DNA from: Lutibacter sp. B2
GTDB lineage: Bacteria; Bacillota; Clostridia; Peptostreptococcales; Thermotaleaceae
DNA length: 64,000 nucleotides
Direction: 5' to 3'
Assembly: GCA_015686845.1 (NCBI GenBank)
Contig: JADPRS010000001.1
Span: forward strand, 1-64,000
The notes below the pieces were generated by a model, which was not told the DNA's origin, did no database searches, and was given only the letters and a program-made list of their open reading frames with translations. Position numbers and translations under genes: made by a program. Positions 54,090 to 62,944 of this stretch are shown here, piece after piece. The number at the start of each line of letters is the position of its first letter. The first letter of the stretch is position 1.

Positions 54090-55145
54090 TTATGTAATTA
54101 TATCTAAAATTTTAATTGCCAATCCTTCATCAATAACTAAAACTAAATTATTATTTAATTTACTAATAGCCACTATTGCTTCAGCCTTATCACTTCCAAC
54201 GGCTGCACCAATTACATATTCTAATCTTTTATAGTGCTTCAAACTAACACCTATTGTATTTGCTTCTTGTACGATTTGACCATTTTTATTAAAATAATAT
54301 CCAAAAGCTTCTGCTACCGCTTTATGTTTGCTTAGTTCAACGATTTTTTCTTTACTCAAACCCCGTCTATTTGCCATTTTATCTGCTCTACCTATACCAA
54401 ATGCAAATGTCTCTATTTTATTTATATACTCTATAACTTCCTTTGTATAAGGATCTTCCATTAGAGTATTTAGCAACTCTCTTGAGATATTATCTGCCAT
54501 ATGCAATATTTTATACGAAGCTTTTAATTTTTGAGCCAAATTAGCAGCAATTGCATTTGCCTGTTTAGAAACATCTTTACCTAAACCTCCGCGCCCTGGA
54601 ACAACGGTTACCTTAAATGGTTTTTGTGTACCTTTACTCATTTCTTGAGCTAACATTTTCATTGTGTTACCGCCTGTAATACCAACAACCATATTGTCTT
54701 TCAAGATAGTTTTTAAGTATTTAGACGCAACATTTCCTACATCTCCTATAATCAATTTATCTTCGTCATAATTTCCAGAGGCAATTAAAACCTTTTTAAT
54801 ACCAAGCTTTTTTGCTACTAATTTTTCCAACTCATACAATTTCTTGTAGTTGCGAATAAAATTTCTTAACACTTCTAAACTATTTTCTCCAAATTCTGTA
54901 GTATTCATTCCTTGCGGTTTAATTTCTATAAATCCTTGTTCTTTTAACATATTTACTTCGCTTCTAACCATTCGCTCACCAATATTCATTTGTTGAGACA
55001 AACTTCTTCTTCCAATAGGCTGATGATAATGTATTAATCTCAATAAATTATATCTTTTCATTAATACATCTGTGAGTTCAGGTAATAATCGTCTTTGAAT
55101 TTCAACTATTTCAAGAAAATCATAATCATCTTTCTTCTCAGACAC
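54090..55145 (-). CDS. cggR: Central glycolytic genes repressor CggR (SorC family)
   Basis: 351 residues, GTG start with GAGG at 7-nt spacing. An N-terminal winged helix-turn-helix (GRRSLSQQMNIGERMVRSEVNMLKEQGF) is followed by a SorC sugar-binding domain with PGRGGLGKDV and GITGGNTMKML phosphate-binding loops. In Bacillus, CggR represses gap-pgk-tpi-eno until fructose-1,6-bisphosphate binds. The same gene order and an operator-like sequence upstream support the same role. Confidence 0.94.
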   Translation of the reverse strand: MSEKKDDYDFLEIVEIQRRLLPELTDVLMKRYNLLRLIHYHQPIGRRSLSQQMNIGERMVRSEVNMLKEQGFIEIKPQGMNTTEFGENSLEVLRNFIRNYKKLYELEKLVAKKLGIKKVLIASGNYDEDKLIIGDVGNVASKYLKTILKDNMVVGITGGNTMKMLAQEMSKGTQKPFKVTVVPGRGGLGKDVSKQANAIAANLAQKLKASYKILHMADNISRELLNTLMEDPYTKEVIEYINKIETFAFGIGRADKMANRRGLSKEKIVELSKHKAVAEAFGYYFNKNGQIVQEANTIGVSLKHYKRLEYVIGAAVGSDKAEAIVAISKLNNNLVLVIDEGLAIKILDIIT

Positions 55146-55179
55146 ATAACTTCCTCTTTTCTTCTATTTTTACGTAATA

Positions 55180-55215
55180 GGGACTCCGTGTGTCCATGTA
55201 GTCACTTTATGTCCC
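55180..55215. promoter_or_regulatory. Putative CggR operator
   Basis: On the plus strand GGGAC-N6-TGTC (55180-55194), followed by a less exact second half ending GTCCC; the whole forms an imperfect dyad GGGAC...GTCCC. This matches one half-site of the known GGGAC-N6-TGTC tandem. It lies immediately downstream of the -10 element at 55220-55225. Confidence 0.6.
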
Positions 55216-55219
55216 TGCC

Positions 55220-55225
55220 ATTATA
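55220..55225 (-). promoter_or_regulatory. -10 element of the cggR-gap promoter
   Basis: TATAAT on the minus strand, about 75 nt before the cggR start. No good -35 hexamer is seen at 16-18 bp, so the promoter may be weak. Confidence 0.5.
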
Positions 55226-55286
55226 AAAATTTTTCAACATCATTTCTTACTATTAGTTTACCATTTATTTCACCAAATATCAAATA

Positions 55287-55312
55287 AAAAATGACGTATT
55301 TTCACGTCATTT
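55287..55312 (-). terminator. Terminator after rpoN
   Basis: Stem AAATGACGT/ACGTCATTT with a 6-nt loop, flanked by A and T runs, overlapping the rpoN stop codon. Confidence 0.75.
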
Positions 55313-56696
55313 AAAATCTTTTTCGTTTTGATGAAGATGCGATCTTCATTTCATCACGATATTTTGCAACTGTTCTCCTTGAAATATTTATTCCCTGTTT
55401 TTTTAATTCATTCGCAATTATTTGGTCACTTATGGGCTTAGAACGATCTTCATTGTGGATCATTTCTCTAATCATACTCTTCATACTTTCAGCTGCAATC
55501 CCTTTTCCCTCATCATCGGAGACACCACTGTTAAAGAAAAATTTTATTTCAAAAACACCCATCGGACTCTGCATATATTTTCCATTCACTGCTCTACTCA
55601 CTGTAGACTCGTGTACGCCCACTTCATCTGCAATTTGTTTTAATGTAAGAGGCTTTAAACATTTTCTTCCATTCTCAAAAAAATCAATTTGATAATTTAC
55701 GATTGTTTTCACTACATTAAAAATGGTCTGCCTTCTTTGTTCAATACTTTTGATTAACCACATTGCCGAATCTAGTTTACCATTAAGAAATTGTGAAGCT
55801 TTTGAATTTTTTTCCTCTGATAACAACATCCTTTTGTAATAAGGGCTAACAGATAACCTAGGTGCAGTTGTATCATTTACTAAAATCACATATTCATCAT
55901 CAATTTTTTCTACAGTTACATCTGGTGTGATATATTTGGTATCCCTATTGGAACTAAAGATTCTTCCTGGCTTAGGTTCTAACGTTTTAATAAAATCAAT
56001 ATTTTCCTGTACTCTATGAGTAGAAATTTCTAAAGATTTAGAAATATTCATAATTTTATTCTCTGCAACTTCATTCAGATACTTTGATACAATAACACTT
56101 ACCATCTCATCCTCAACTTCTCTTTGCTTAATCTGAATTAGTAAGCATTCTTTCAAATCTCTAGCCCCTACCCCCAATGGGTCAAATGTCTGGATTACAG
56201 CAAGAATATTTTCAATTGTTTCTTCTGACTCTAAAAAAAATTTTGCTATATCAGAGGTCATCATATTAAGATACCCATTTTCATCTAAACTTTCAATAAT
56301 ATATTTCCCTATTCCTTTATGTTTATCTTTTAACAGCAAAAACTGAAGTTGAAATAATAAATGTTCCGTTAAAGTCGTATCTGTAGATACAAACTGTTCA
56401 AAAGAAACGTCTTCCTTTTCTCTTGAATAATTGATCTGTCTATAACTAATGTCATCATAGTCTTTAAAATACTCTTTCCAGTCAATATCATTCTCCTTAG
56501 TCTTTACTTTTTCACTATTACTCGTTTTATCAAACTCTCCCTCCTGTATATTCGATACCTCAATGACAGGATTTATTAATACTTGTTCATTTATAAATTG
56601 ATTTAACTCTTGATAATTATACTGCAATATTTGTATAGATTGCTTTAATTCAGGTGTCATTACCAGTTTTTGAACTTGCTGAATATTCAAACTCAT
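55311..56696 (-). CDS. rpoN: RNA polymerase sigma-54 factor
   Basis: 461 residues from the ATG at 56696 (AAGGTG upstream; a GTG 12 nt earlier overlaps it). Region I is the glutamine-rich SLNIQQVQKLVMTPELKQSI; then the core-binding domain; then a helix-turn-helix (KQIADEVGVHESTVSRAV); then the RpoN box SRRTVAKYRDEM at the C-terminus, which contacts the -24 promoter element. It needs AAA+ activators. None is encoded in this window. Confidence 0.96.
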   Translation of the reverse strand: MSLNIQQVQKLVMTPELKQSIQILQYNYQELNQFINEQVLINPVIEVSNIQEGEFDKTSNSEKVKTKENDIDWKEYFKDYDDISYRQINYSREKEDVSFEQFVSTDTTLTEHLLFQLQFLLLKDKHKGIGKYIIESLDENGYLNMMTSDIAKFFLESEETIENILAVIQTFDPLGVGARDLKECLLIQIKQREVEDEMVSVIVSKYLNEVAENKIMNISKSLEISTHRVQENIDFIKTLEPKPGRIFSSNRDTKYITPDVTVEKIDDEYVILVNDTTAPRLSVSPYYKRMLLSEEKNSKASQFLNGKLDSAMWLIKSIEQRRQTIFNVVKTIVNYQIDFFENGRKCLKPLTLKQIADEVGVHESTVSRAVNGKYMQSPMGVFEIKFFFNSGVSDDEGKGIAAESMKSMIREMIHNEDRSKPISDQIIANELKKQGINISRRTVAKYRDEMKIASSSKRKRF

Positions 56697-56850
56697 TCCC
56701 AAATACACCTTAAACCACCGCCTTCTACGTTATATACACATCACCTTAAACTACTTAAAATAATCAGATGGATTCATTTCTTCTCCTTAAATTATATCAT
56801 TAAACATAAATAAAGACAATCTGGGTTACCTTAATATTGCTTTACATATA

Positions 56851-56877
56851 TAAAAAAGACAAGGATAAAACCTTGCC
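56851..56877 (-). terminator. Terminator of the nucleoside transporter operon
   Basis: Stem GGCAAGG/CCTTGTC (one mismatch) with a 6-nt loop, then TTTTTTATA on the minus strand. Confidence 0.75.
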
Positions 56878-57839
56878 TACCTTTTTCCCTTTTCATATGG
56901 AACTCCATTTGCAGCTGGTGATGCTGATTTCCCTACAAACCCCATAAGTACAATCAAAGTAATAACATATGGAATCATGGATAATAAATGAGTGGATATT
57001 TTAAATCCAACTTGTGGACTTCCTAAATAGATTTGAACTGCAGTCGTTGCTCCAAATAGCAAACATGCCCACATAGCTCCTTGAGGTTTCCATTTCCCAA
57101 ATATCATAGCGGCTAAAGCAATAAATCCCTGCCCTGATATTAATGTAGGTCTAAAGTTAGCTATGATTGCCATACTTAATGATGCTCCACCTAAACCTGA
57201 TAGAGCACCTGATATAATCACAGATAAATATCTTATTTTATATACACTAATCCCCAGTGTATCTGCCGCTTCAGGATGTTCTCCAACCGCCCTAATACGT
57301 AAACCCAATTTGGTCTTATATAATACATACCAAGAAACAAATACAAGAAAAAGTGCAATATATACGGATATATATTGATTAAAAATAGGTCCTAAAATAG
57401 GGTTGTCTTGTAATAAATTATTAAAGGGTCTTAACAACTTAGCCTCAAGAGGAATAGCTGGTGTTGTAGTTGAACCTCCGAATAATATTCCAGCTAAAAA
57501 CAATGAAACTCCTGGTCCTAAAAAGTTAATTGCAATACCCGATACAACCTGATCCGCATTAAACGTTACAGATGCCACTGCATGAAGTAACCCAAATAAT
57601 CCTCCTGCTATTGCGGCGATTAAAAATCCCAACCAAGGAACCCACCATACAGGACCATATAGATCACACAATAAAAAAGTAGATGCAGCGCCCGAGAAAG
57701 CACCTATCGTCATCATTCCTTCAATTCCTATATTTACTACTCCACTATTTTCAGAAAAGACACCTCCTAGGGCTCCATAAATAAGAGGAGTCGCATACAT
57801 AAGTGTAGTTCCTAATATAAAAGCTATACTTTGAATCAT
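56877..57839 (-). CDS. nupQ: Nucleoside ABC transporter permease (NupQ/YufQ type)
   Basis: 320 residues, about 8-9 membrane helices of the BPD_transp_2 fold with the conserved NIGIEGMM and AVGEHPEAADTLGI segments. Its ATG overlaps the stop of nupP (TAATG). It forms the membrane channel with NupP. Imports nucleosides captured by the BmpA lipoprotein. Confidence 0.93.
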   Translation of the reverse strand: MIQSIAFILGTTLMYATPLIYGALGGVFSENSGVVNIGIEGMMTIGAFSGAASTFLLCDLYGPVWWVPWLGFLIAAIAGGLFGLLHAVASVTFNADQVVSGIAINFLGPGVSLFLAGILFGGSTTTPAIPLEAKLLRPFNNLLQDNPILGPIFNQYISVYIALFLVFVSWYVLYKTKLGLRIRAVGEHPEAADTLGISVYKIRYLSVIISGALSGLGGASLSMAIIANFRPTLISGQGFIALAAMIFGKWKPQGAMWACLLFGATTAVQIYLGSPQVGFKISTHLLSMIPYVITLIVLMGFVGKSASPAANGVPYEKGKR

Positions 57840-58933
57840 TATTTAGCCTCCTTTTGGAGTTTTCTACTAGCAAAAAACTTTGTTATAAATCGGAATACTC
57901 TATATATGGCAATGAAAAATACAATGGATCCAATTACAATATTAATTACTTCTGTTGGAATCCCTAATAGTTGCATATTAGAACCGCCAAAAGTAATTCC
58001 TCCAAATAAAAATGCCGATAATACCACCCCAAGTGGTGAGTTATTTCCAATTAGTGCAACTGCAATTCCATTAAATCCATACCCTTCTGTGGCAGATAAT
58101 ACAGAAACATGATATGCTTCACCCATTACATGAAGTGCCCCTGCTGCCCCACCTAGTACTCCTGCAATTGTCATGGCTAGTATAACATTACGATTTACAT
58201 TAATTCCACCATATTGTGCTGCATTCTTATTATGTCCTACAGCTCTTAATTCATATCCTATTGTTGTTTTAAACAACACATAAGAAATAATCATTGCTAT
58301 AATTATTGCAACCAGTGTTCCCCAATGTATTTTAGCTGGTCCTATAAGGCCTTTTAGCCAAGTGATTGTAATTTGAGCCGTCTCTTGAATGTAATAAGAT
58401 GATTCAGATCCTGGCATTTTAACACTTTCTCTAGTTACTACGTAATTAGAAGTATATAATGCAATCCAGTTTAACATGATCGTCGCAATAACTTCATGTA
58501 CACCATATCTGGCTTTAAGATATCCTGCAATAGCACCCCATAATCCAGCTGCTAAAATAGCACCAATAAATACGATTGGTATATGAATAACGGCTGGTAA
58601 ATGAATAAAATATCCTAACAGCGTTGCCACTAAAGCGCCTATGATAAATTGACCTTCTACACCTATATTAAACAATCCTGTTCTAAATGCAAACGCAACA
58701 GATAAACCCGTTAAAATTAAAGGTGTGGACTTTATAATCGTTCTTGCTATATATTTAGGTTTTGAAAAAACACCTTCTATCATTGCACGATAAGCATCTA
58801 TTGGATTATATCCTGATATTGTAATTACAACTGCGCCTACAATCAAACCCATTATAATAGCAAGTATCGTAAATAGTAAAGTTTCATTTGCAATTTTTTC
58901 TATTATTCTTTCTTTCATACTTCTTGATTTCAT
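57839..58933 (-). CDS. nupP: Nucleoside ABC transporter permease (NupP/YufP type)
   Basis: 364 residues, BPD_transp_2 fold with NIGVEGQFI and the coupling-loop segment RAVGHNKNAAQYGGI. Start and stop codons overlap those of the neighbouring genes, so translation is coupled. Inner-membrane partner of NupQ. Confidence 0.93.
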   Translation of the reverse strand: MKSRSMKERIIEKIANETLLFTILAIIMGLIVGAVVITISGYNPIDAYRAMIEGVFSKPKYIARTIIKSTPLILTGLSVAFAFRTGLFNIGVEGQFIIGALVATLLGYFIHLPAVIHIPIVFIGAILAAGLWGAIAGYLKARYGVHEVIATIMLNWIALYTSNYVVTRESVKMPGSESSYYIQETAQITITWLKGLIGPAKIHWGTLVAIIIAMIISYVLFKTTIGYELRAVGHNKNAAQYGGINVNRNVILAMTIAGVLGGAAGALHVMGEAYHVSVLSATEGYGFNGIAVALIGNNSPLGVVLSAFLFGGITFGGSNMQLLGIPTEVINIVIGSIVFFIAIYRVFRFITKFFASRKLQKEAK

Positions 58934-60474
58934 TAATGTCCACCTCCTGCCATCATTAATCCTAATTCATTTTCATTTATTTCTTTAGCGTCAACAATTC
59001 CTACAATTTTCCCTTCATAGATAACAGCAATTCTATCAGACACACTCATAATTTCATCCAGTTCAAAAGAAACTAATAAAACAGCTTTATTTTTATCTCT
59101 TTGTTCTACCAATGAACTGTGTACAAATTCTATAGCCCCAACATCTAGTCCACGAGTGGGCTGTGTAGCAATTAATAAGTCCGGATCATTCGTTACTTCT
59201 CTTGCTATAATCACCTTCTGTTGATTTCCTCCAGATAACGCCCTCGCTTTATTCTTTTCATCTCTAGGACGAACATCGAACTTCTCCATTAATTCTTTTG
59301 AAAATTTATTTATATTTTCTTCCATAAGTCTTAGCCCTTTTGAAAAAGGTGTTTTTCTATAGTTTTCTAAAACCATATTTTCTTCTACTGTAAAATCTAA
59401 TACCAATCCATGTTTTTGTCGATCCTCTGGTATATTACAAATTCCCGATTCGAAAATTTCTCTAGGTGTTTTGTTCATAACCTCTTTACCATTAATACTG
59501 ATTTTTCCTGATTTCGTTTTTCTAAGACCTGTTATAGCTTCAATCAATTCACTTTGTCCATTTCCATCTACGCCAGCGATTCCTAATATTTCACCTGCTC
59601 GCACTGATAAATCAAGTCCATTAACCACACCTATTCCTCGATTATCTTCTACCACTAAATTTTCAATGTTTAATACAATTTCTCCTGCTGTTTTTTCTTC
59701 TTTATCTACAGCAAAACTTACTTCTCGTCCTACCATCATAGCTGCCAATTGATTTTCGTCCGTTTCAGAAACATCTACTGTACCAATTTGTTTTCCTCTT
59801 CTAATAATCGTACAAAAATCTGCGGCTTCTTTAATTTCTTTTAATTTATGTGTAATAATAATGATTGATTTGCCCTGTTTCGTTAAATTCTTCATAATTT
59901 GAATAAGTTCTTTTATTTCTTGTGGTGTTAATACTGCTGTAGGCTCATCCAATATGAGTATTTCTGCACCTCTATATAATGCTTTTAAAATTTCAACACG
60001 TTGCTGCATTCCAACTGTAATATCCTCTATTTTGGCTTGGGGATCAACATGTAACCCATATTTTCCAGATATTCTTTTTACCTCTTCTATTGCCTTGTCC
60101 ATATTTAACTTACTCCCAAAAGTAGTTGGTTCCATGCCAAGAACAATATTCTCAGCTACAGTAAAAGTTTTTACTAGCATAAAATGCTGATGTACCATTC
60201 CTATGCCATTGGCAATTGCAATATTTGGGGTTTTTATATCTACTTTCTTTTCATTGATAAAAATTGCTCCACTCGTCTGTGTATATAAACCATATAAAAT
60301 ATTCATCAAGGTAGATTTGCCAGCACCATTTTCACCTAATAATGCATGTACTTCTCCCTTATGCACTTTTAAGTCTATTGAATCATTTGCTACAAAATCA
60401 CCAAATTTTTTTACAATGCCCTTCATTTCAACTACAACTTTATTCAAGTCCACATTGCTTTTTTGCTTTTTCAA
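58933..60474 (-). CDS. nupO: Nucleoside ABC transporter ATPase, duplicated type (NupO/YufO)
   Basis: 513 residues with two ATP-binding cassettes. The first has GENGAGKST, VGMQQR (a divergent signature) and LILDEPTA; the second has GVDGNGQSE, LSGGNQQK and a degenerate Walker B (LIATQPTRGLD). This asymmetry is usual for the sugar/nucleoside class. TTG start with AAGGAGG at 7-nt spacing. Energises uptake through NupPQ. Confidence 0.94.
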   Translation of the reverse strand: MKKQKSNVDLNKVVVEMKGIVKKFGDFVANDSIDLKVHKGEVHALLGENGAGKSTLMNILYGLYTQTSGAIFINEKKVDIKTPNIAIANGIGMVHQHFMLVKTFTVAENIVLGMEPTTFGSKLNMDKAIEEVKRISGKYGLHVDPQAKIEDITVGMQQRVEILKALYRGAEILILDEPTAVLTPQEIKELIQIMKNLTKQGKSIIIITHKLKEIKEAADFCTIIRRGKQIGTVDVSETDENQLAAMMVGREVSFAVDKEEKTAGEIVLNIENLVVEDNRGIGVVNGLDLSVRAGEILGIAGVDGNGQSELIEAITGLRKTKSGKISINGKEVMNKTPREIFESGICNIPEDRQKHGLVLDFTVEENMVLENYRKTPFSKGLRLMEENINKFSKELMEKFDVRPRDEKNKARALSGGNQQKVIIAREVTNDPDLLIATQPTRGLDVGAIEFVHSSLVEQRDKNKAVLLVSFELDEIMSVSDRIAVIYEGKIVGIVDAKEINENELGLMMAGGGH

Positions 60475-60560
60475 TGATATACCTCCTTACACAAAAATCG
60501 ATCTTGTCTTTATTCTTCTCCTAAAGTTATGAAAGTATAACAATCCTTCATATGGAATAT

Positions 60561-60590
60561 TTAAGCCCAGAACTACTGTCCTGGGCTTAA
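60561..60590 (-). terminator. Stem-loop between bmpA and nupO
   Basis: Stem TTAAGCCCAG/CTGGGCTTAA with a 10-nt loop, no clear U-run. It probably lets partial read-through give more binding protein than ATPase and permeases. Confidence 0.55.
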
Positions 60591-60600
60591 TGTTTAGTAA

Positions 60601-61635
60601 TTATTTCATAGCTTCATATTCTTCTTTATTTTGTGGTACTTTTATTTCACTATTAATTATTTTTTGTTTTAAAGCTTCAACTTCAGCTAATATTTCTTTA
60701 GGTACAAGTTTATCAGATGTTGGAGCAATATCTACGCCACCTTCAGCTAAACCATATACAACTGTAGATCCACCTTTCCATTTACCTTCTTTTAAATCTT
60801 TCGCAGTATTGTAAATTGCATTATCTACACGCTTAATTGCTGATGTAATTACATTTTCTGGAGCATCTTTATTTTGGTCTTTATCTACACCAATAGCATA
60901 TTTATTTTTCTCTTTTGCTACTTCGATCATTCCATTACCAGTATCGCCAGAAGCATGGAATATAATATCTGCGCCATTTCCATAAAAATTCTCTGCAATA
61001 CTTCTACCTAAAGCAGGCTTGTCAAATGCTCCTGCATATTGCTCCATTACTTCACACTCAGGATTTGCATATTTTACCCCTGCTTTAAATCCATAGTGGA
61101 AACGATTAATTACAGCAAAGTCCATTCCACCTATAAAACCAACTTTATTCGTTTTAGTCATCTTACCTGCAATATATCCCACTAAGAAAGATGCTTCTTG
61201 CTCTTTAAATACAACACCAATTACATTTTCAGGTGTTTTTTCATATGCATTATCAATAATAGCAAATTTTTGATCTGGATAATTCGTAGCAGCTTCTTGT
61301 ACTTGATTTCCCATTAAGTAGCCTATACCCCATACTAAATCACTGTCTTGATCTACAAGCCTTTCTAGATTAGACGCATAGTCTGCTTCTTGTTTAGATT
61401 CTAAATAATTTGGTTCAATGCCTAATTCAGATTCTGCTTTTTGTAATCCTTCCCAAGCAGATTGATTGAATGACTTATCATGTACACCACCTACATCTGT
61501 TACCATAGCGATTTTTAAAGCTTTCCCTTCAGCTTTTTCAACTTCTTTTGGTTCTTCTGTCTTTTTAGTACAACCTGACATTAATCCTACCGTTAGAATT
61601 GTAGCTAAAACCAACGCTGTTACTTTTTTAAACAT
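60601..61635 (-). CDS. bmpA: BmpA-family nucleoside-binding lipoprotein
   Basis: 344 residues. A signal peptide ends in a lipobox, LMSGC (Cys about 22). The BMP/PnrA fold follows: DVGGVHDKSFNQSAWEG, GFIGGMDFAVINRFHYGFKAGV, and GADIIFHASGDTGNGM. It captures purine or other nucleosides at the cell surface. First gene of bmpA-nupO-nupP-nupQ, with AAGGAGG before the ATG. Confidence 0.94.
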   Translation of the reverse strand: MFKKVTALVLATILTVGLMSGCTKKTEEPKEVEKAEGKALKIAMVTDVGGVHDKSFNQSAWEGLQKAESELGIEPNYLESKQEADYASNLERLVDQDSDLVWGIGYLMGNQVQEAATNYPDQKFAIIDNAYEKTPENVIGVVFKEQEASFLVGYIAGKMTKTNKVGFIGGMDFAVINRFHYGFKAGVKYANPECEVMEQYAGAFDKPALGRSIAENFYGNGADIIFHASGDTGNGMIEVAKEKNKYAIGVDKDQNKDAPENVITSAIKRVDNAIYNTAKDLKEGKWKGGSTVVYGLAEGGVDIAPTSDKLVPKEILAEVEALKQKIINSEIKVPQNKEEYEAMK

Positions 61636-61682
61636 ATTTTATTCCTCCTTATTTACTTTTATTATATGTATCCATATTATCT

Positions 61683-61711
61683 ATTATAGAAGTTTTTTCC
61701 CATTTTGTAAA
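61683..61711 (-). promoter_or_regulatory. Promoter of the bmpA-nup operon
   Basis: Minus strand TTTACA (61706-61711), 17-bp spacer, TATAAT (61683-61688), 47 nt before the bmpA start. Confidence 0.8.
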
Positions 61712-61722
61712 ACGTTTTCCGA
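61706..61722 (-). promoter_or_regulatory. cre-like palindrome over the bmpA -35 element
   Basis: TCGGAAAACGTTTTACA on the minus strand, a dyad around AAAACGTTTT similar to CcpA catabolite-response elements and overlapping the -35 hexamer. It could also be a site for a nucleoside-responsive LacI-type repressor. Confidence 0.45.
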
Positions 61723-61746
61723 AATTTTTCATAAACAAGAAAAAAC

Positions 61747-62934
61747 TCAACAATTTTCTCCTTGTTTCACTACAAATTTTGATTTTTCCAATATACTTAT
61801 AGCCTTGGATAATTTTTCTTCACTTACGAGTACAATAGGGCCTGTGCAACCCATACCACTTTCAGCATATATACCAGATCTCCAAAGTTCCTTAACCGCA
61901 TCTTCTAAATCCATAATATCAATCCCTGATACAGCACCCGTTACGACTTCTTTGGGTGGTACTATCAAGTTTTCTTCACCTGGTTTATCTTTTTTTGTAT
62001 CTTTTATTAGAGATTTTAGAATCTCATCTAATTTTGCTCTCTTAGCTTCTTTAAATTCAGTTTTTGCAACTTCCATTATATTGCCTAGTGCTAATTGCGC
62101 TCCATATTTAATAGCATTGGCTACTACAGGTACTCCAGAAGCCCTTGAAATAATCAAAATAGTTCTCCTATAGTCTTCTCCAATACCAGGGCCATATCCA
62201 TATCCTAATGCTTCATAACTTCCTCCTGTACTATATGATGAAAAAACCTTCATCATTATATTCCCTGTTAAAGTGTCTGTTACCATAACATCAGCTGTTC
62301 CTCTAAGTAAATCATTTCCTCTCATTACTGCACCACCATCAGCACGCATGGATTCTGCAAATTTAATATTATATCCATTTGACGATAATTCTTTCAATGC
62401 CCTCTCTACTTGTTTTGCACCATCTACATTTAAAATTCCTACTTTAGGCTCTTTTATACCCATTGCTTTTGAAGTAATGATTCCATATAATGCATTTTTA
62501 ACCATTGCTTCTACCCGATGTACAGATGCTGTACCTGTTGTAGTGGCTAAATACATTTCTTTTCCAAGTCCTGGCGTAATGACTTTTCCTACGGTTGATA
62601 CCCCAATAGGAAAATTATAATGCATTGTTACACAAGCTTGAAGATAACCTTTATCTAGTAGTTCTTCCATTTTATTATACATTTCTTCTTCACTATTAAC
62701 TTCTTCCACTTCCAGTGAAGTATTTACTTTGGGTCCAATTAATACAACTTCAAAATTTCCATCATCCCTTGCTGCAAGTTCTGCTCCTTTTACTAAATTT
62801 TCTATTCCATGTTCACTTCCTAATGTGGTAATCCCTATTTTTACCTTTTTTTTAAATCTACCTGTCTCCATAGCATCTGCTATATCCATAAAAGTTTTTC
62901 CAATCATTTGCTTTACAGATTTATTTTCCGTCAT
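61747..62934 (-). CDS. grdD: Glycine/sarcosine/betaine reductase complex C, alpha subunit
   Basis: 395 residues with the PlsX-like fold of GrdD (KIGITTLGSEHG, LIGPKVN, GTADVMVTDTLTGN). Near the C-terminus is ESGMGCTGP, containing a conserved cysteine. With GrdC it releases acetyl phosphate from the selenoprotein-bound carboxymethyl intermediate in Stickland reduction of glycine, sarcosine or betaine. It starts 10 nt after grdC. grdA, grdB and grdE should lie beyond the right edge. Confidence 0.95.
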   Translation of the reverse strand: MTENKSVKQMIGKTFMDIADAMETGRFKKKVKIGITTLGSEHGIENLVKGAELAARDDGNFEVVLIGPKVNTSLEVEEVNSEEEMYNKMEELLDKGYLQACVTMHYNFPIGVSTVGKVITPGLGKEMYLATTTGTASVHRVEAMVKNALYGIITSKAMGIKEPKVGILNVDGAKQVERALKELSSNGYNIKFAESMRADGGAVMRGNDLLRGTADVMVTDTLTGNIMMKVFSSYSTGGSYEALGYGYGPGIGEDYRRTILIISRASGVPVVANAIKYGAQLALGNIMEVAKTEFKEAKRAKLDEILKSLIKDTKKDKPGEENLIVPPKEVVTGAVSGIDIMDLEDAVKELWRSGIYAESGMGCTGPIVLVSEEKLSKAISILEKSKFVVKQGENC

Positions 62935-62944
62935 TATATCACCC